Translations under genes and position numbers: made by a program | Shown here: positions 1 through 6,530 of the stretch, in pieces | Numbering within the stretch: position 1 is the first letter of the stretch | Layout: each line of letters opens with the position of its first letter | Origin: Alkanindiges sp. | GTDB taxonomy: Bacteria; Pseudomonadota; Gammaproteobacteria; Pseudomonadales; Moraxellaceae | DNA: 7,203 nt | Direction: 5' to 3' | Assembly (NCBI GenBank): GCA_030152125.1 | Contig: JASLIR010000205.1 | Coordinates: forward strand, 1 to 7,203 | Notes under the pieces: model-generated | Databases searched by the model: none | The model's input: only the letters and a program-made list of their open reading frames with translations | Told to the model about the DNA's origin: nothing

Positions 1-48
1 ATCTGCAGGCAACACTGCCAGCAGTAGGTATCGGCAAAAAACGATTGA

Positions 49-474
49 TTAAATAACAGGACGTGGTGGTGGGTCAGGACGGGCAAAATAGCCAGCCTGT
101 AGCTGCGCCGTGTAAAAAAACTGTGGTACAGGTGAATCGGCGCTAAGCTGTAGCCTTAACACGGGACGCAGTGGCGACATCGCAGGACTGCAACACAGCA
201 TATCGAAACAGGCATGTTTACCGGCATGACCGGCACCGGATTGCGCTTGGGAATTTAAGTCGAAGGAATCTAAGTCGGACGCCTGCTGTGCAGTATCGTG
301 GCAGTGCATTGCTGCACTATGGGCAGGCTGTGGCATTAAGTGCGGCATTGATTGCAGCTGTATATGCCCCATGGATGCCATGGCCATGCTGTTTAACGTC
401 ATGGCAGCACCCAGCAGCACTATAAATAGTGCCTTAAACAACCGGACGGTGATGACAACAGCGCGACAATACAC
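49..474 (-). CDS. Small exported His/Met/Cys-rich protein, putative metal-binding (CopL/DUF2946-like)
   Basis: This 141-residue protein has an N-terminal signal-like segment: Arg11 and Lys14, then a hydrophobic core at about residues 15-28, with a plausible cleavage site near the Ala-Met-Ala at 30-32. The mature part is rich in Met and His (His37, 45, 52, 57, 59, 83, 87) and carries Cys58 in HCH and Cys89, Cys94 and Cys95 in HACFDMLCC. It ends in the proline-rich ARPDPPPRPVI. Small exported proteins of this build, with a His/Cys centre and a C-terminal RPP-type tail, are found among CopL and DUF2946-like proteins linked to copper or other metals. I infer periplasmic metal binding; the family assignment is by general resemblance only. 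The start is GTG, with a weak GAGA eight nt upstream. The gene begins just after the terminator of the protease gene, so it needs its own promoter or read-through, and I found no clear promoter. Any downstream partner would lie beyond the left edge. Confidence 0.68.
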   Translation of the reverse strand: MYCRAVVITVRLFKALFIVLLGAAMTLNSMAMASMGHIQLQSMPHLMPQPAHSAAMHCHDTAQQASDLDSFDLNSQAQSGAGHAGKHACFDMLCCSPAMSPLRPVLRLQLSADSPVPQFFYTAQLQAGYFARPDPPPRPVI

Positions 475-490
475 AATGAACGTCTCTATT

Positions 491-524
491 TATAAAAAAG
501 CCTGCCGGTTTGCGCCCGGCAGGC
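491..524 (-). terminator. Rho-independent terminator of the S8 protease transcript
   Basis: Read on the minus strand, GCCTGCCGG and CCGGCAGGC form a perfect 9-bp GC-rich stem (500-508 with 516-524) around a 7-nt loop. Six T residues follow at 494-499. It lies 111 nt past the stop codon of the subtilase gene and points the right way. It also ends only about 19 nt before the GTG start of the next minus-strand gene, which is unusual. Confidence 0.85.
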
Positions 525-635
525 CATTACAGCAATGCGGCTATCATACGCCAAGCCCTGCGTCGGCACAGTAGCTGTCATCCTGCAGATACTGCCGTTA
601 GTCCTGCCAGCAGCTTTACAGGCGACTAAAGTGCG

Positions 636-2957
636 CTAGCTGGCCCAGCCAAACAGAAAATCCGCTACATCTTCAGCGGCCTCTCCCACTGCATCCGCTG
701 TATCCTCTACAAAATCAACCACGGCATCCACTGCATCCTCCCCGGCTTCTGCTGCGGCCTGTGCCGCATCCTCAGCGGCATCCGCTGCGGTTTCCACAAA
801 ATCAGTCACCTCATTAATGGCCTGTTGGGTGGCCTGGTCCACCGCTGCACCCAGTGAATCGGCATACACATATAAATCTTCCAGCGCCTGCCGCCCGGTC
901 TGAATCATATTTTCTGCCACTGCACGGGTGGTTGCCCATGCGGCATCCCCCAGCTGTGCCGCTGCACCTGCAACCCGGGTGCCTACATCGTAAATAATGG
1001 CCCATGCATCGCCAATGGCCTCCGCCGCTGGTGTACCCAGCGTACCGGAAAGTACGGTAAACAGGTTATCAGTCGTGGCTGGTGGGGGCTGCACATCTTT
1101 GGGGTTGGGCAGTGGTTCTTCCAGCAGGGCACGCACATTCACCACACCGGGGCCATAATTGGTTTTATCCCATTCATTGGCATGTGCCGCATTGGAAGTG
1201 CGCTGTAACTGATGGCGGAATACCCATGCCAGCGGGGTATTGGGATAACGCTGCAACAACTGGGCACGCCCCCAGTGCGCCAGCCATAGGGCGGCCACAC
1301 CGGCCATAAATGCAGTGGCAAAGGATGTGCCGGAACCTGCTTCCACCAGTGGCAGGCGATTACCATTATTGTCGGTCTGTTTGGAGTCAAAATCCGCCAC
1401 CCACACGCCATCAGCCGGGGCGGTAATATCCACATTTGGCCCGCGCAGGCTTTCATCCCACGGACGGCCATCTGCCGAGCAGCCTGCCACCGCAATCACG
1501 TTGGCATAGGCTGCCGGCAGGATCACAGTATCCCCCACCGGAATGCCCACCCCGGTTGCAGCCTGGCTAATATCATTAAAGCTTTCCATGGTGTAGGTCT
1601 GCCCGGCCGCAGCCACCACAATCAGGTTATTTTTTACCGCCAGGTCAATTGCATCGCGTACCGCATCATGCATCAGGCCTCCCACACTCAGGCTCACCAC
1701 ATGTGCACCGGAAGTACGCGCGTAATCAATGGCGGTTATCAGGTCCTCATCCGCAATGCGCACCACCCCAATCCCGTTCACGCCGGTCCGGTCAATATCG
1801 GCCTGCACATCATCAATAAACTTGATGGGACGCACCTGCGCCCGCGGTGCCACGCCAGTTAAAGCACCTTGCGGGTCAATCACCCGGGCACCACCACTAT
1901 ACTGCCGCCCGCCAAAGGTATTGCTGGGAAAGGTTAGATTGCTTTCTATCAGCTGGGAGTTTTTATTGCCACGGCCTGCCCCACCCACCATCACCGACCC
2001 GGTTGCCGTACCATGCGAAATATTGGGTACCCCGGCATCGTTTAACTGTGCAGAATGCCGCGCAGCCTGCCCGCCAATCATCCCGGTAGCGGCATTAAAA
2101 CTCTGGGCAACATCAATATTTTGCTGGTTATATTGGGGATGCGGCGCCCAGCCGGTATCCGGGTGGGCAATAATAATGCCTTCACCCAGTGCCTTGCCGC
2201 CAGCCTGCGGTGGCAGGGCCTGTGCCTCCAGTGCCTTGGTCAACACCAGCGGCCATGCAAATACCCGCTCGGCACGCCTGGCATGGCTTAAGGTAACTCC
2301 TAACAGCATTTTACGGCTGCCATCCGGCCTGACCGAGATAAAGCTTTTAGACTTGCGCAAGGCCCAGGCAAAGTTATGGATTTCCGTAGTGACTGTACTG
2401 CGTTTAATGGGCAGGCGGATGCTGTACACGGCACCGCGATCATCCTGCCGTGGCGTCACCTGCCTTACCATAATGCGTGCGGCAGGAATATCCGCAACGC
2501 TGGATAAACCCAGCACCTTTGCCAGTTCGGCATTAAAACTGCCAAGGCTTTTATGGCTACTGCGGATAAGCAGTGACGACATTTCGCTGCGCTGTACTAC
2601 CCGCCGGTTGAGTTGCGCCCGGTTTAAAAAGGCGCTGATTACCTGTGCTGGCGTACGCTGGGTGCGGCTGTTAAAAATGGACTGAATACGCTGGTGCGCA
2701 GCTGTCATCTCCAGTTTTTGCTGGTCCATCAGCGCCAGTTTAGCCGGGGAGCGCTGGGCAACTGCCTTTAAGCGCGCCTTGGCAACCACATCCTGCGACA
2801 ACTGCGCTGCCTTGGCCTGCGCTTGCGGATTAACGGCTGTTTGTGCCCGGAACTGGCGCGCGCGCTGCACGGCAGCAAGGTTTACTGCATTCAGGCGCTT
2901 GGGCAAATTATTGATGGCGGCGGAGGCCAGCAAGGCACTACGTAGCACGGTTGGCAT
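636..2957 (-). CDS. Subtilisin-like serine protease (peptidase family S8) with basic N-terminal and acidic C-terminal extensions
   Basis: This 773-residue protein has a subtilase catalytic domain at about residues 256-612. The triad is visible: Asp267 in AHPDTGW, His315 in SHGTATG and Ser545 in GSGTSFATAFMAG. The substrate-binding strand is VVSLSVGG (420-427). The oxyanion-hole region reads VVAAAGQ, so Gln453 stands where subtilisin has Asn155. Residues 1-255 have no recognised domain; the first 130 hold 20 Arg/Lys and 4 Asp/Glu. They could be a propeptide plus a separate domain. There is no classical signal peptide. After a proline-rich linker (616-627), residues 630-773 are Ala-rich, and residues 691-773 have 22 acidic residues and no Lys or Arg, probably forming amphipathic helices. 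The ATG start is supported by AAGGGGA, with nine nt between the GGGG and the ATG. The gene stands alone, divergent from the PstS-like gene, with its own terminator. Serine protease activity is inferred from the triad; substrate and secretion route are unknown. Confidence 0.95.
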   Translation of the reverse strand: MPTVLRSALLASAAINNLPKRLNAVNLAAVQRARQFRAQTAVNPQAQAKAAQLSQDVVAKARLKAVAQRSPAKLALMDQQKLEMTAAHQRIQSIFNSRTQRTPAQVISAFLNRAQLNRRVVQRSEMSSLLIRSSHKSLGSFNAELAKVLGLSSVADIPAARIMVRQVTPRQDDRGAVYSIRLPIKRSTVTTEIHNFAWALRKSKSFISVRPDGSRKMLLGVTLSHARRAERVFAWPLVLTKALEAQALPPQAGGKALGEGIIIAHPDTGWAPHPQYNQQNIDVAQSFNAATGMIGGQAARHSAQLNDAGVPNISHGTATGSVMVGGAGRGNKNSQLIESNLTFPSNTFGGRQYSGGARVIDPQGALTGVAPRAQVRPIKFIDDVQADIDRTGVNGIGVVRIADEDLITAIDYARTSGAHVVSLSVGGLMHDAVRDAIDLAVKNNLIVVAAAGQTYTMESFNDISQAATGVGIPVGDTVILPAAYANVIAVAGCSADGRPWDESLRGPNVDITAPADGVWVADFDSKQTDNNGNRLPLVEAGSGTSFATAFMAGVAALWLAHWGRAQLLQRYPNTPLAWVFRHQLQRTSNAAHANEWDKTNYGPGVVNVRALLEEPLPNPKDVQPPPATTDNLFTVLSGTLGTPAAEAIGDAWAIIYDVGTRVAGAAAQLGDAAWATTRAVAENMIQTGRQALEDLYVYADSLGAAVDQATQQAINEVTDFVETAADAAEDAAQAAAEAGEDAVDAVVDFVEDTADAVGEAAEDVADFLFGWAS

Positions 2958-3280
2958 AAGTATTATCCCCTTTAAAACAAGTTGTTGTTTCTGTAGCGTA
3001 TGTACGCCTCGCGGCGCTGTTGTGTTAACTGTTATTGCTAAAAATATACACCGTTCTCTGGCTAAGGCCCGGTATTTTATGTGATGTTTTATTAACCAAT
3101 AATTCTGAAATATTTTGTTTTCTTTTTAACCAAAACTTCATGCTGGTTTTATTTTAGCCGTCATCTTCGCGGCCTAAAGTCAGGTTAGGCCCGTGTAGCA
3201 CACAACACTGGCACTTCTGAACATAAAGTGTGATTAAGCAAAGATAAATACAGGGCGTATAAAGCCCATAGGAAACCCGA
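2958..3280. promoter_or_regulatory. Divergent intergenic region between the protease and PstS-like genes
   Basis: This 323-bp gap separates two divergently transcribed genes and must carry both promoters. It is AT-rich compared with the flanking genes, and I see no convincing ORF in it. For the protease, a weak minus-strand candidate is TTAACA (3023-3028) with TACATA (2999-3004) at an 18-nt spacing; a short palindrome, GCGTA-TG-TACGC, covers 2996-3007 and overlaps that -10. For the PstS-like gene, TATAAA at 3258-3263 is a possible -10, but no good -35 precedes it and it would leave a leader of only about 10 nt. I looked for a Pho box (paired CTGTCAT-like repeats) and did not find a convincing one. 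An inverted repeat at 3171-3191 is listed separately. Confidence 0.5.
3171..3191. repeat. Perfect 7-bp inverted repeat, possible operator
   Basis: GGCCTAA (3171-3177) and TTAGGCC (3185-3191) are exact reverse complements separated by seven bases (AGTCAGG). The element lies 90 bp upstream of the PstS-like start and about 214 bp upstream of the protease start. No T-run follows on either strand, so it is not a terminator. A dimeric regulator's binding site is a reasonable reading. A chance hairpin is the alternative. Confidence 0.4.
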
Positions 3281-4534
3281 ATGAAAATCTCCCTGAAACA
3301 GGGCAAACACATGCTGTTTGCCAGCCTGCTAGCAGGCCTGATGTCCAGCAGCCTGACCCATGCTGCTCCACTCCCGGTAAACATTGCCGGAACCGATGTA
3401 ACCGGCTTTGCCTATGTAGACAGCTCAGCGCCCAGCACCACACTTACACCTACCTCAGGCACCAACTCACTGTTTGGCAACCTGCTGGAAGGTGGCGGTT
3501 TTAATAGCACCTTCAATAAAGTTACCCTGACTAGCAACATAAACGATGAGGCCAGGCAACAGTTAAGGAACAACACTACTGTGGATTTTGCAGCTGTGGA
3601 TGCTCCCATGTCTGTCAGCCAGCACACCGCCTATATGAGTTCGCCCACCATTATTAGTGCCGGTCACCAGCGCCCGGTTCAGGTACCCAGCATCGCCAGC
3701 TCGGTGGCCATTATTTTTAATAACCCGGATATTGCTGCAGACTACACACCCAACCTGACCAGTGTACAACTGGCAAAGATATTCTCCGGTCAGTACACCA
3801 ACTGGAACCAGTTGGGCTTAAACCTGCCATCGCGTGCCATTACCGTGATTGCCCGCAATGGCGATAATGGCAATAGCTTTGGCCTGGTCAACCATCTGAA
3901 TGCGGTTGGCGGCCTGTCTGTTGGCAAGTTTTTTTCGGTAAAGCCCAACTTTGGGGATGCGGTAGCAACAGCCAAAACCAGCTCCTTCAGTTTTGTAGGG
4001 GCGTTTAGTGATACCGATGCCATCAGCAAGCTAAACATGACCCCGGGCGCTATCGCATATATATCGGGGCCCCTGGTATCCCGGGCAAGCTATTTACGCG
4101 TTGCCACCATTCAGCACATGCATCCTGTCACAGATATGCCCACCACCATCAATATCTCCAGCAGCAATCTACTGACAGATACCCTTTTACAAGGCACCCT
4201 TACCAGCGGCACCCAGGCAGGCAGAATTGTTTATGCACCGATTAACAACCAGCCTGAGGATGCGCTGGAAACCGTGCTGACCATTCGCCCGGAAAGCTAT
4301 GCCAACCCGGTCACCGGTTATCCTATTATGAATATTTCCTATCTGGTTGGACATTTGGCTGGCAACAAACAGCCGGTTAACCAGTTGGCAAATATATTAC
4401 GCACCCCTATTATCCCCCTGTTCCGCACCACCATGCCACCCACCTTTTATGTGGATACCATTCCCAATAAAGGCTATGCCTGGTTAAACGGCACTACCCT
4501 TGCCGTACAAAAAGCCTCTGCAAAAATGCAGTGA
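3281..4534 (+). CDS. Exported PstS-like phosphate/substrate-binding protein
   Basis: This 417-residue protein begins with a Sec signal peptide: Lys2, Lys6 and Lys10, a hydrophobic core MLFASLLAGLMSSS, and a likely cut after Thr-His-Ala28. The mature protein follows the order of the PstS-type class II periplasmic binding proteins: GGGFNSTF (71-78), VDFAAVDAPMS (101-111, compare DFAxSDxPL in PstS), PSIASSVAIIFN (136-147), LAKIFSGQYTNWNQLG (164-179), ITVIARNGDNGNSFG (187-201, the usual anion-contacting R-x-D-x-S/N-G-T stretch in altered form) and PGAIAYIS (255-262). Known relatives bind phosphate or similar oxyanions and feed an ABC importer, or act as secreted DING-like proteins. No pstC, pstA, pstB or phoU lies nearby, so transport coupling cannot be assumed. 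The ATG start has AGGA seven nt upstream. The gene is monocistronic, ending in a bidirectional terminator. The fold is well supported; the ligand is inferred. Confidence 0.9.
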   Translation: MKISLKQGKHMLFASLLAGLMSSSLTHAAPLPVNIAGTDVTGFAYVDSSAPSTTLTPTSGTNSLFGNLLEGGGFNSTFNKVTLTSNINDEARQQLRNNTTVDFAAVDAPMSVSQHTAYMSSPTIISAGHQRPVQVPSIASSVAIIFNNPDIAADYTPNLTSVQLAKIFSGQYTNWNQLGLNLPSRAITVIARNGDNGNSFGLVNHLNAVGGLSVGKFFSVKPNFGDAVATAKTSSFSFVGAFSDTDAISKLNMTPGAIAYISGPLVSRASYLRVATIQHMHPVTDMPTTINISSSNLLTDTLLQGTLTSGTQAGRIVYAPINNQPEDALETVLTIRPESYANPVTGYPIMNISYLVGHLAGNKQPVNQLANILRTPIIPLFRTTMPPTFYVDTIPNKGYAWLNGTTLAVQKASAKMQ

Positions 4535-4555
4535 ATAAACCCGTTTTTCCCAGTA

Positions 4556-4607
4556 AAACCAGTAAAAAAGACAGCTACTATGGCTGTCTTTTTTATGAAG
4601 CTGGTTT
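4556..4607. terminator. Bidirectional rho-independent terminator between convergent genes
   Basis: An A-rich to T-rich 12-bp perfect stem pairs 4564-4575 with 4583-4594: GACAGC with GCTGTC, flanked by six A and six T. The loop is 7 nt. Each strand therefore reads as a hairpin followed by a T-run. An outer AAACCAG (4556-4562) pairs with CTGGTTT (4601-4607), lengthening the structure. It lies 21 nt after the PstS-like stop and 32 nt after the AraC stop, so it can end both transcripts. Confidence 0.9.
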
Positions 4608-4639
4608 ATAAAACTACATAGATGCTTATTTAAAAACCC

Positions 4640-5527
4640 TTAGCGTCCGCGTATCTCACTTGGTGCCAGCCCGTAAATCTGCCGGAACTTGACGGCAAAG
4701 CGTGAGGCGGACTGATAGCCACACCGTTCGGCAATATGGCTAATGGGCAGTAACGTGGTTTGTACCATACCCAGTGCCACAGCAAAGCGCACTTCGTCCA
4801 GTACCTGCTTAAAGCTGGTTTCCTCCTCAGCCAGCTTGCGTCGCAGGGTGGACTCCCCCATATACAAACGCTGCGCGGCATCGGACAACTGCCAGTCATA
4901 ATCGTACTTTTGCAAAAACATCTGTTGCAGGCGGTGCTTTATCTGCTGCTGGTTCACCGCCAGCAATAACTGCAATTGTGGCGTACCCTGCATGGCCAGT
5001 AATAATCCCTCGGCGTGGTGCTGTTGCAGGCTGGCCGGTAACTGCTGCTGCACGGCAGCAAGCAGGGTATTCCAGCTAAAAGATAAAGCTGCATCACACA
5101 GCATGATCAAAGCCGGCAGTTGCGCATCCCCCTGCAAGGGTGCAGACGGATGCTTTATCTGGTACTGCTGCTGATATTGCTGAATCAGCGCCAGCGGAAA
5201 ACTGACAATATTGGCTTTATATAGCTGTTGCGCCGGATGGTTTTCAATATCCACCACGCTGCCGGCAGGGAAAATCAGCAGGTGTTCAGGGGTCACTGTA
5301 AAACGCTGGCCCTGCCAGTACACCACTTTATGCCCCTGCACCACATGGCAAATAGCAGGCGCCAGAATCTGTATCCGCCTGATGCGCTGTAACTGCCGGG
5401 CCTGAATGGTAGCAAAGTCCATCTGGCTGTGTTGCAGGCTCACATCATCCGGTGCAGTAAATGCTACCGGGCTGTCGGTTGCCTGATTGCTGCTGTTGCC
5501 GGATATATGCTGCACGCTGGTATTCAA
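4640..5527 (-). CDS. AraC-family transcriptional regulator (GadX/YbcM-like)
   Basis: This 295-residue regulator has the AraC/XylS DNA-binding domain at about residues 198-295. The first helix-turn-helix spans about 212-233 (DWQLSDAAQRLYMGESTLRRKL). The second is in LPISHIAERCGYQSASRFAVKFRQIYGLAPSEIR (260-293), which carries the family's I-A-x-x-C-G-Y-x-S-x-S-x-F-x-x-x-F-x-x-x-Y-G-x-x-P signature. Residues about 50-115 form a cupin-like sensor region (VVYWQGQRFTVTPEHLLIFPAGSVVDIENHP). The Gln-rich middle is probably a linker or dimerisation region. The style resembles GadX, Rns, ToxT and YbcM, which often control stress or host-interaction genes; its own target is unknown. The start is TTG, supported by AGGA ten nt upstream; the in-frame GTG four codons later has no good ribosome site. 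It is the second gene of a unit with the PEBP gene, 27 nt apart, and so may regulate that operon. Confidence 0.93.
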   Translation of the reverse strand: MNTSVQHISGNSSNQATDSPVAFTAPDDVSLQHSQMDFATIQARQLQRIRRIQILAPAICHVVQGHKVVYWQGQRFTVTPEHLLIFPAGSVVDIENHPAQQLYKANIVSFPLALIQQYQQQYQIKHPSAPLQGDAQLPALIMLCDAALSFSWNTLLAAVQQQLPASLQQHHAEGLLLAMQGTPQLQLLLAVNQQQIKHRLQQMFLQKYDYDWQLSDAAQRLYMGESTLRRKLAEEETSFKQVLDEVRFAVALGMVQTTLLPISHIAERCGYQSASRFAVKFRQIYGLAPSEIRGR

Positions 5528-5554
5528 GGTTTATCTATCCTGTTTTTAATCGCC

Positions 5555-6145
5555 TTACCTGCCATATGTTGCCGTGATGCTGGCCTTGGCAATCTTATGC
5601 TGGTTAAGCATAAAGCCTGTCATGGCGGCACTGGTTTGCGCCGTTACCGGCAGTGTTTCGGTATTTAATGCCCATACTGTTAACACATAGCGGTGCGGCT
5701 TGTCACCTGCTGGCGGGCAGGCTCCGCCAAAACCTGCATCACCATAATCATTACGCCCCTGCACACTCCCGGCAGGCAACGTGCCGCCTGTATTACCCGC
5801 ACCGGTTGCCACAGTGTTACTGCTGGCGGGAATATTGGCCACTACCCAGTGCCACCAGCCGCTACCTGTTGGGGCATCCGGGTCATACAGGGTAATGGCA
5901 AAGCTTTTGGTGCCAGCCGGTGCATGCTGCCATGCTACTTCAGGTGACAGGTTTTTTCCGGTACAGCCAAAGCCATTAAACACCTGGTTTATGGACAGCG
6001 TGTGCTGCGCGTTTATATCGCTACTGCTGACTGTAAAATCCGCCGCGGTGGCATAGTTGCAAAAAAATAAGCTGCTGATAAACAATATTTTACTAAAACT
6101 GCTTTGGCTAAAAACGTTTTTGCCAGAAGAAATAAATTTTTTCAT
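5555..6145 (-). CDS. Periplasmic PEBP-family protein (YbhB/YbcL type, Raf kinase inhibitor-like)
   Basis: This 196-residue protein has a signal peptide: basic residues at 2, 3, 9 and 19, a hydrophobic core ILFISSLFF, and a likely cut in YATA-ADF near residue 34. The mature part of about 162 residues matches the bacterial PEBP family in length and motifs: CTGKNLSPEVAW (61-72), YDPDAPTGSGWWHWVVANIP (87-106) and GFGGACPPAGDKPHRYVLTVWAL (138-160). The anion/ligand pocket residues Asp88, Pro89, Asp90, His99 and His151-Arg152 are all present. Cys61 and Cys143 could form a disulfide in the periplasm. Cys29 does not sit in a lipobox. Family members bind phosphorylated or phospholipid-type ligands; most bacterial ones have no proven role. 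The exported form resembles E. coli YbcL, which in uropathogenic strains is known to dampen neutrophil migration. The ATG start has GGGG five nt upstream. It leads a two-gene unit with the AraC regulator. Confidence 0.93.
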   Translation of the reverse strand: MKKFISSGKNVFSQSSFSKILFISSLFFCNYATAADFTVSSSDINAQHTLSINQVFNGFGCTGKNLSPEVAWQHAPAGTKSFAITLYDPDAPTGSGWWHWVVANIPASSNTVATGAGNTGGTLPAGSVQGRNDYGDAGFGGACPPAGDKPHRYVLTVWALNTETLPVTAQTSAAMTGFMLNQHKIAKASITATYGR

Positions 6146-6177
6146 GAATGCCCCGATTGATTATGGCCGTTCATGCC

Positions 6178-6206
6178 AGTATAGGCAGGCCAGTTTTTGC
6201 TGCCAC
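6178..6206 (-). promoter_or_regulatory. Candidate sigma70-type promoter of the PEBP-AraC unit
   Basis: On the minus strand, GTGGCA (6201-6206) is four of six to the -35 consensus and TATACT (6178-6183) is five of six to the -10, separated by exactly 17 nt. Transcription would begin near 6171, giving a leader of about 26 nt that includes the GGGG ribosome site. The match is from reading alone. Confidence 0.42.
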
Positions 6207-6466
6207 ATACGAAATGCTTGCTGACTGTGCCAAAATGCTCAGTGTGTTTTCTGGTATTCAGAAACACGGATTGAAAATCCGTAGGTCTGTATTTTCTGCA
6301 ATATTGAGCTGGCTACATCAGAATAAGATTGCCCACGACAAACGCCTAAAATTGCAGGACAAAAAACCGCCATCGCACGCTTTTATAAGCTATATTCAGC
6401 ACATCAGATGCTGGCCTTTAGCGCGAAGCTTACAGATGGGGATGAGCAGATATTTTTCTGCTTCAC

Positions 6467-6480
6467 TGTTAGGGCTAACA
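6467..6480. repeat. Short palindrome upstream of the peroxiredoxin-like gene, possible operator
   Basis: TGTTAG and CTAACA (6467-6472 and 6475-6480) are exact reverse complements around GG. The element directly abuts the possible -35 TTGATA (6481-6486) and lies 50 bp before the start codon, where an operator would be expected. It is short enough to be chance. Confidence 0.3.
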
Positions 6481-6520
6481 TTGATAACTATTTTAAAAAT
6501 TCAAACTGAATAAACGCCTT

Positions 6521-6527
6521 GGAGAGG
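6521..6527 (+). promoter_or_regulatory. Ribosome binding site that sets the start of the peroxiredoxin-like gene
   Basis: GGAGAGG lies just ahead of the ATG at 6531, with six nt between its GGAG and the ATG. An upstream in-frame TTG at 6519 overlaps this site and could not use it, so ATG 6531 is preferred. Confidence 0.75.
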
Positions 6528-6530
6528 TAT

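Larger units (their letters stand above)
6146..6518. other. Divergent non-coding region with hairpins
   Basis: This gap lies between the PEBP gene and the peroxiredoxin-like gene. A 121-codon plus-strand frame opens here (6148-6513), but I judge it non-coding. It has no ribosome site and lies across the PEBP promoter, and its product resembles no family I know. The region holds several inverted repeats: GTGTTTTCTG (6244-6253) with CAGAAACAC (6259-6267), one T bulged; ACGGAT (6266-6271) with ATCCGT (6277-6282); CAGAAA (6259-6264) with TTTCTG (6293-6298); and AGCAGA (6445-6450) with TCTGCT (6457-6462). None is followed by a clear T-run. It should carry the promoter of the downstream gene, but I found no strong match; TTGATA at 6481-6486 is a possible -35 lacking a good -10. 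Confidence 0.5.

Noticed and set aside
1..48. Possible terminator for the small metal-binding-type gene, because of a T-run on the minus strand at 36-41.
   Set aside because: No stable stem precedes the T-run.
525..635. Possible small gene or RNA between the terminator and the protease stop.
   Set aside because: I see no frame with a ribosome site and no strong structure; it reads as the 3' untranslated part of the protease transcript.
1729..2685. A 318-codon plus-strand frame opposite the protease gene.
   Set aside because: It is the antisense shadow of a well-supported subtilase gene with conserved catalytic motifs, and it is rich in Cys, Pro and Arg in an unlikely pattern.
3171..3191. 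Integron attC site, because GCCTAA and GTTAGGC resemble its R'' and R' core boxes.
   Set aside because: The spacing is only a few bases rather than the usual 50 or more, the left box lacks the final C, and no integrase or cassette pattern is present.
6266..6282. A 5-bp stem with loop TTGAAAA that looks like the anticodon arm of a tRNA-Phe (GAA).
   Set aside because: The flanking sequence has no acceptor stem, D arm or T arm (no GGTTCGA-type loop follows), so it is at most a chance resemblance.
6148..6513. A 121-codon plus-strand frame between the PEBP and peroxiredoxin-like genes.
   Set aside because: There is no ribosome site, it covers the expected divergent promoters, its composition is not protein-like, and it resembles no known family.
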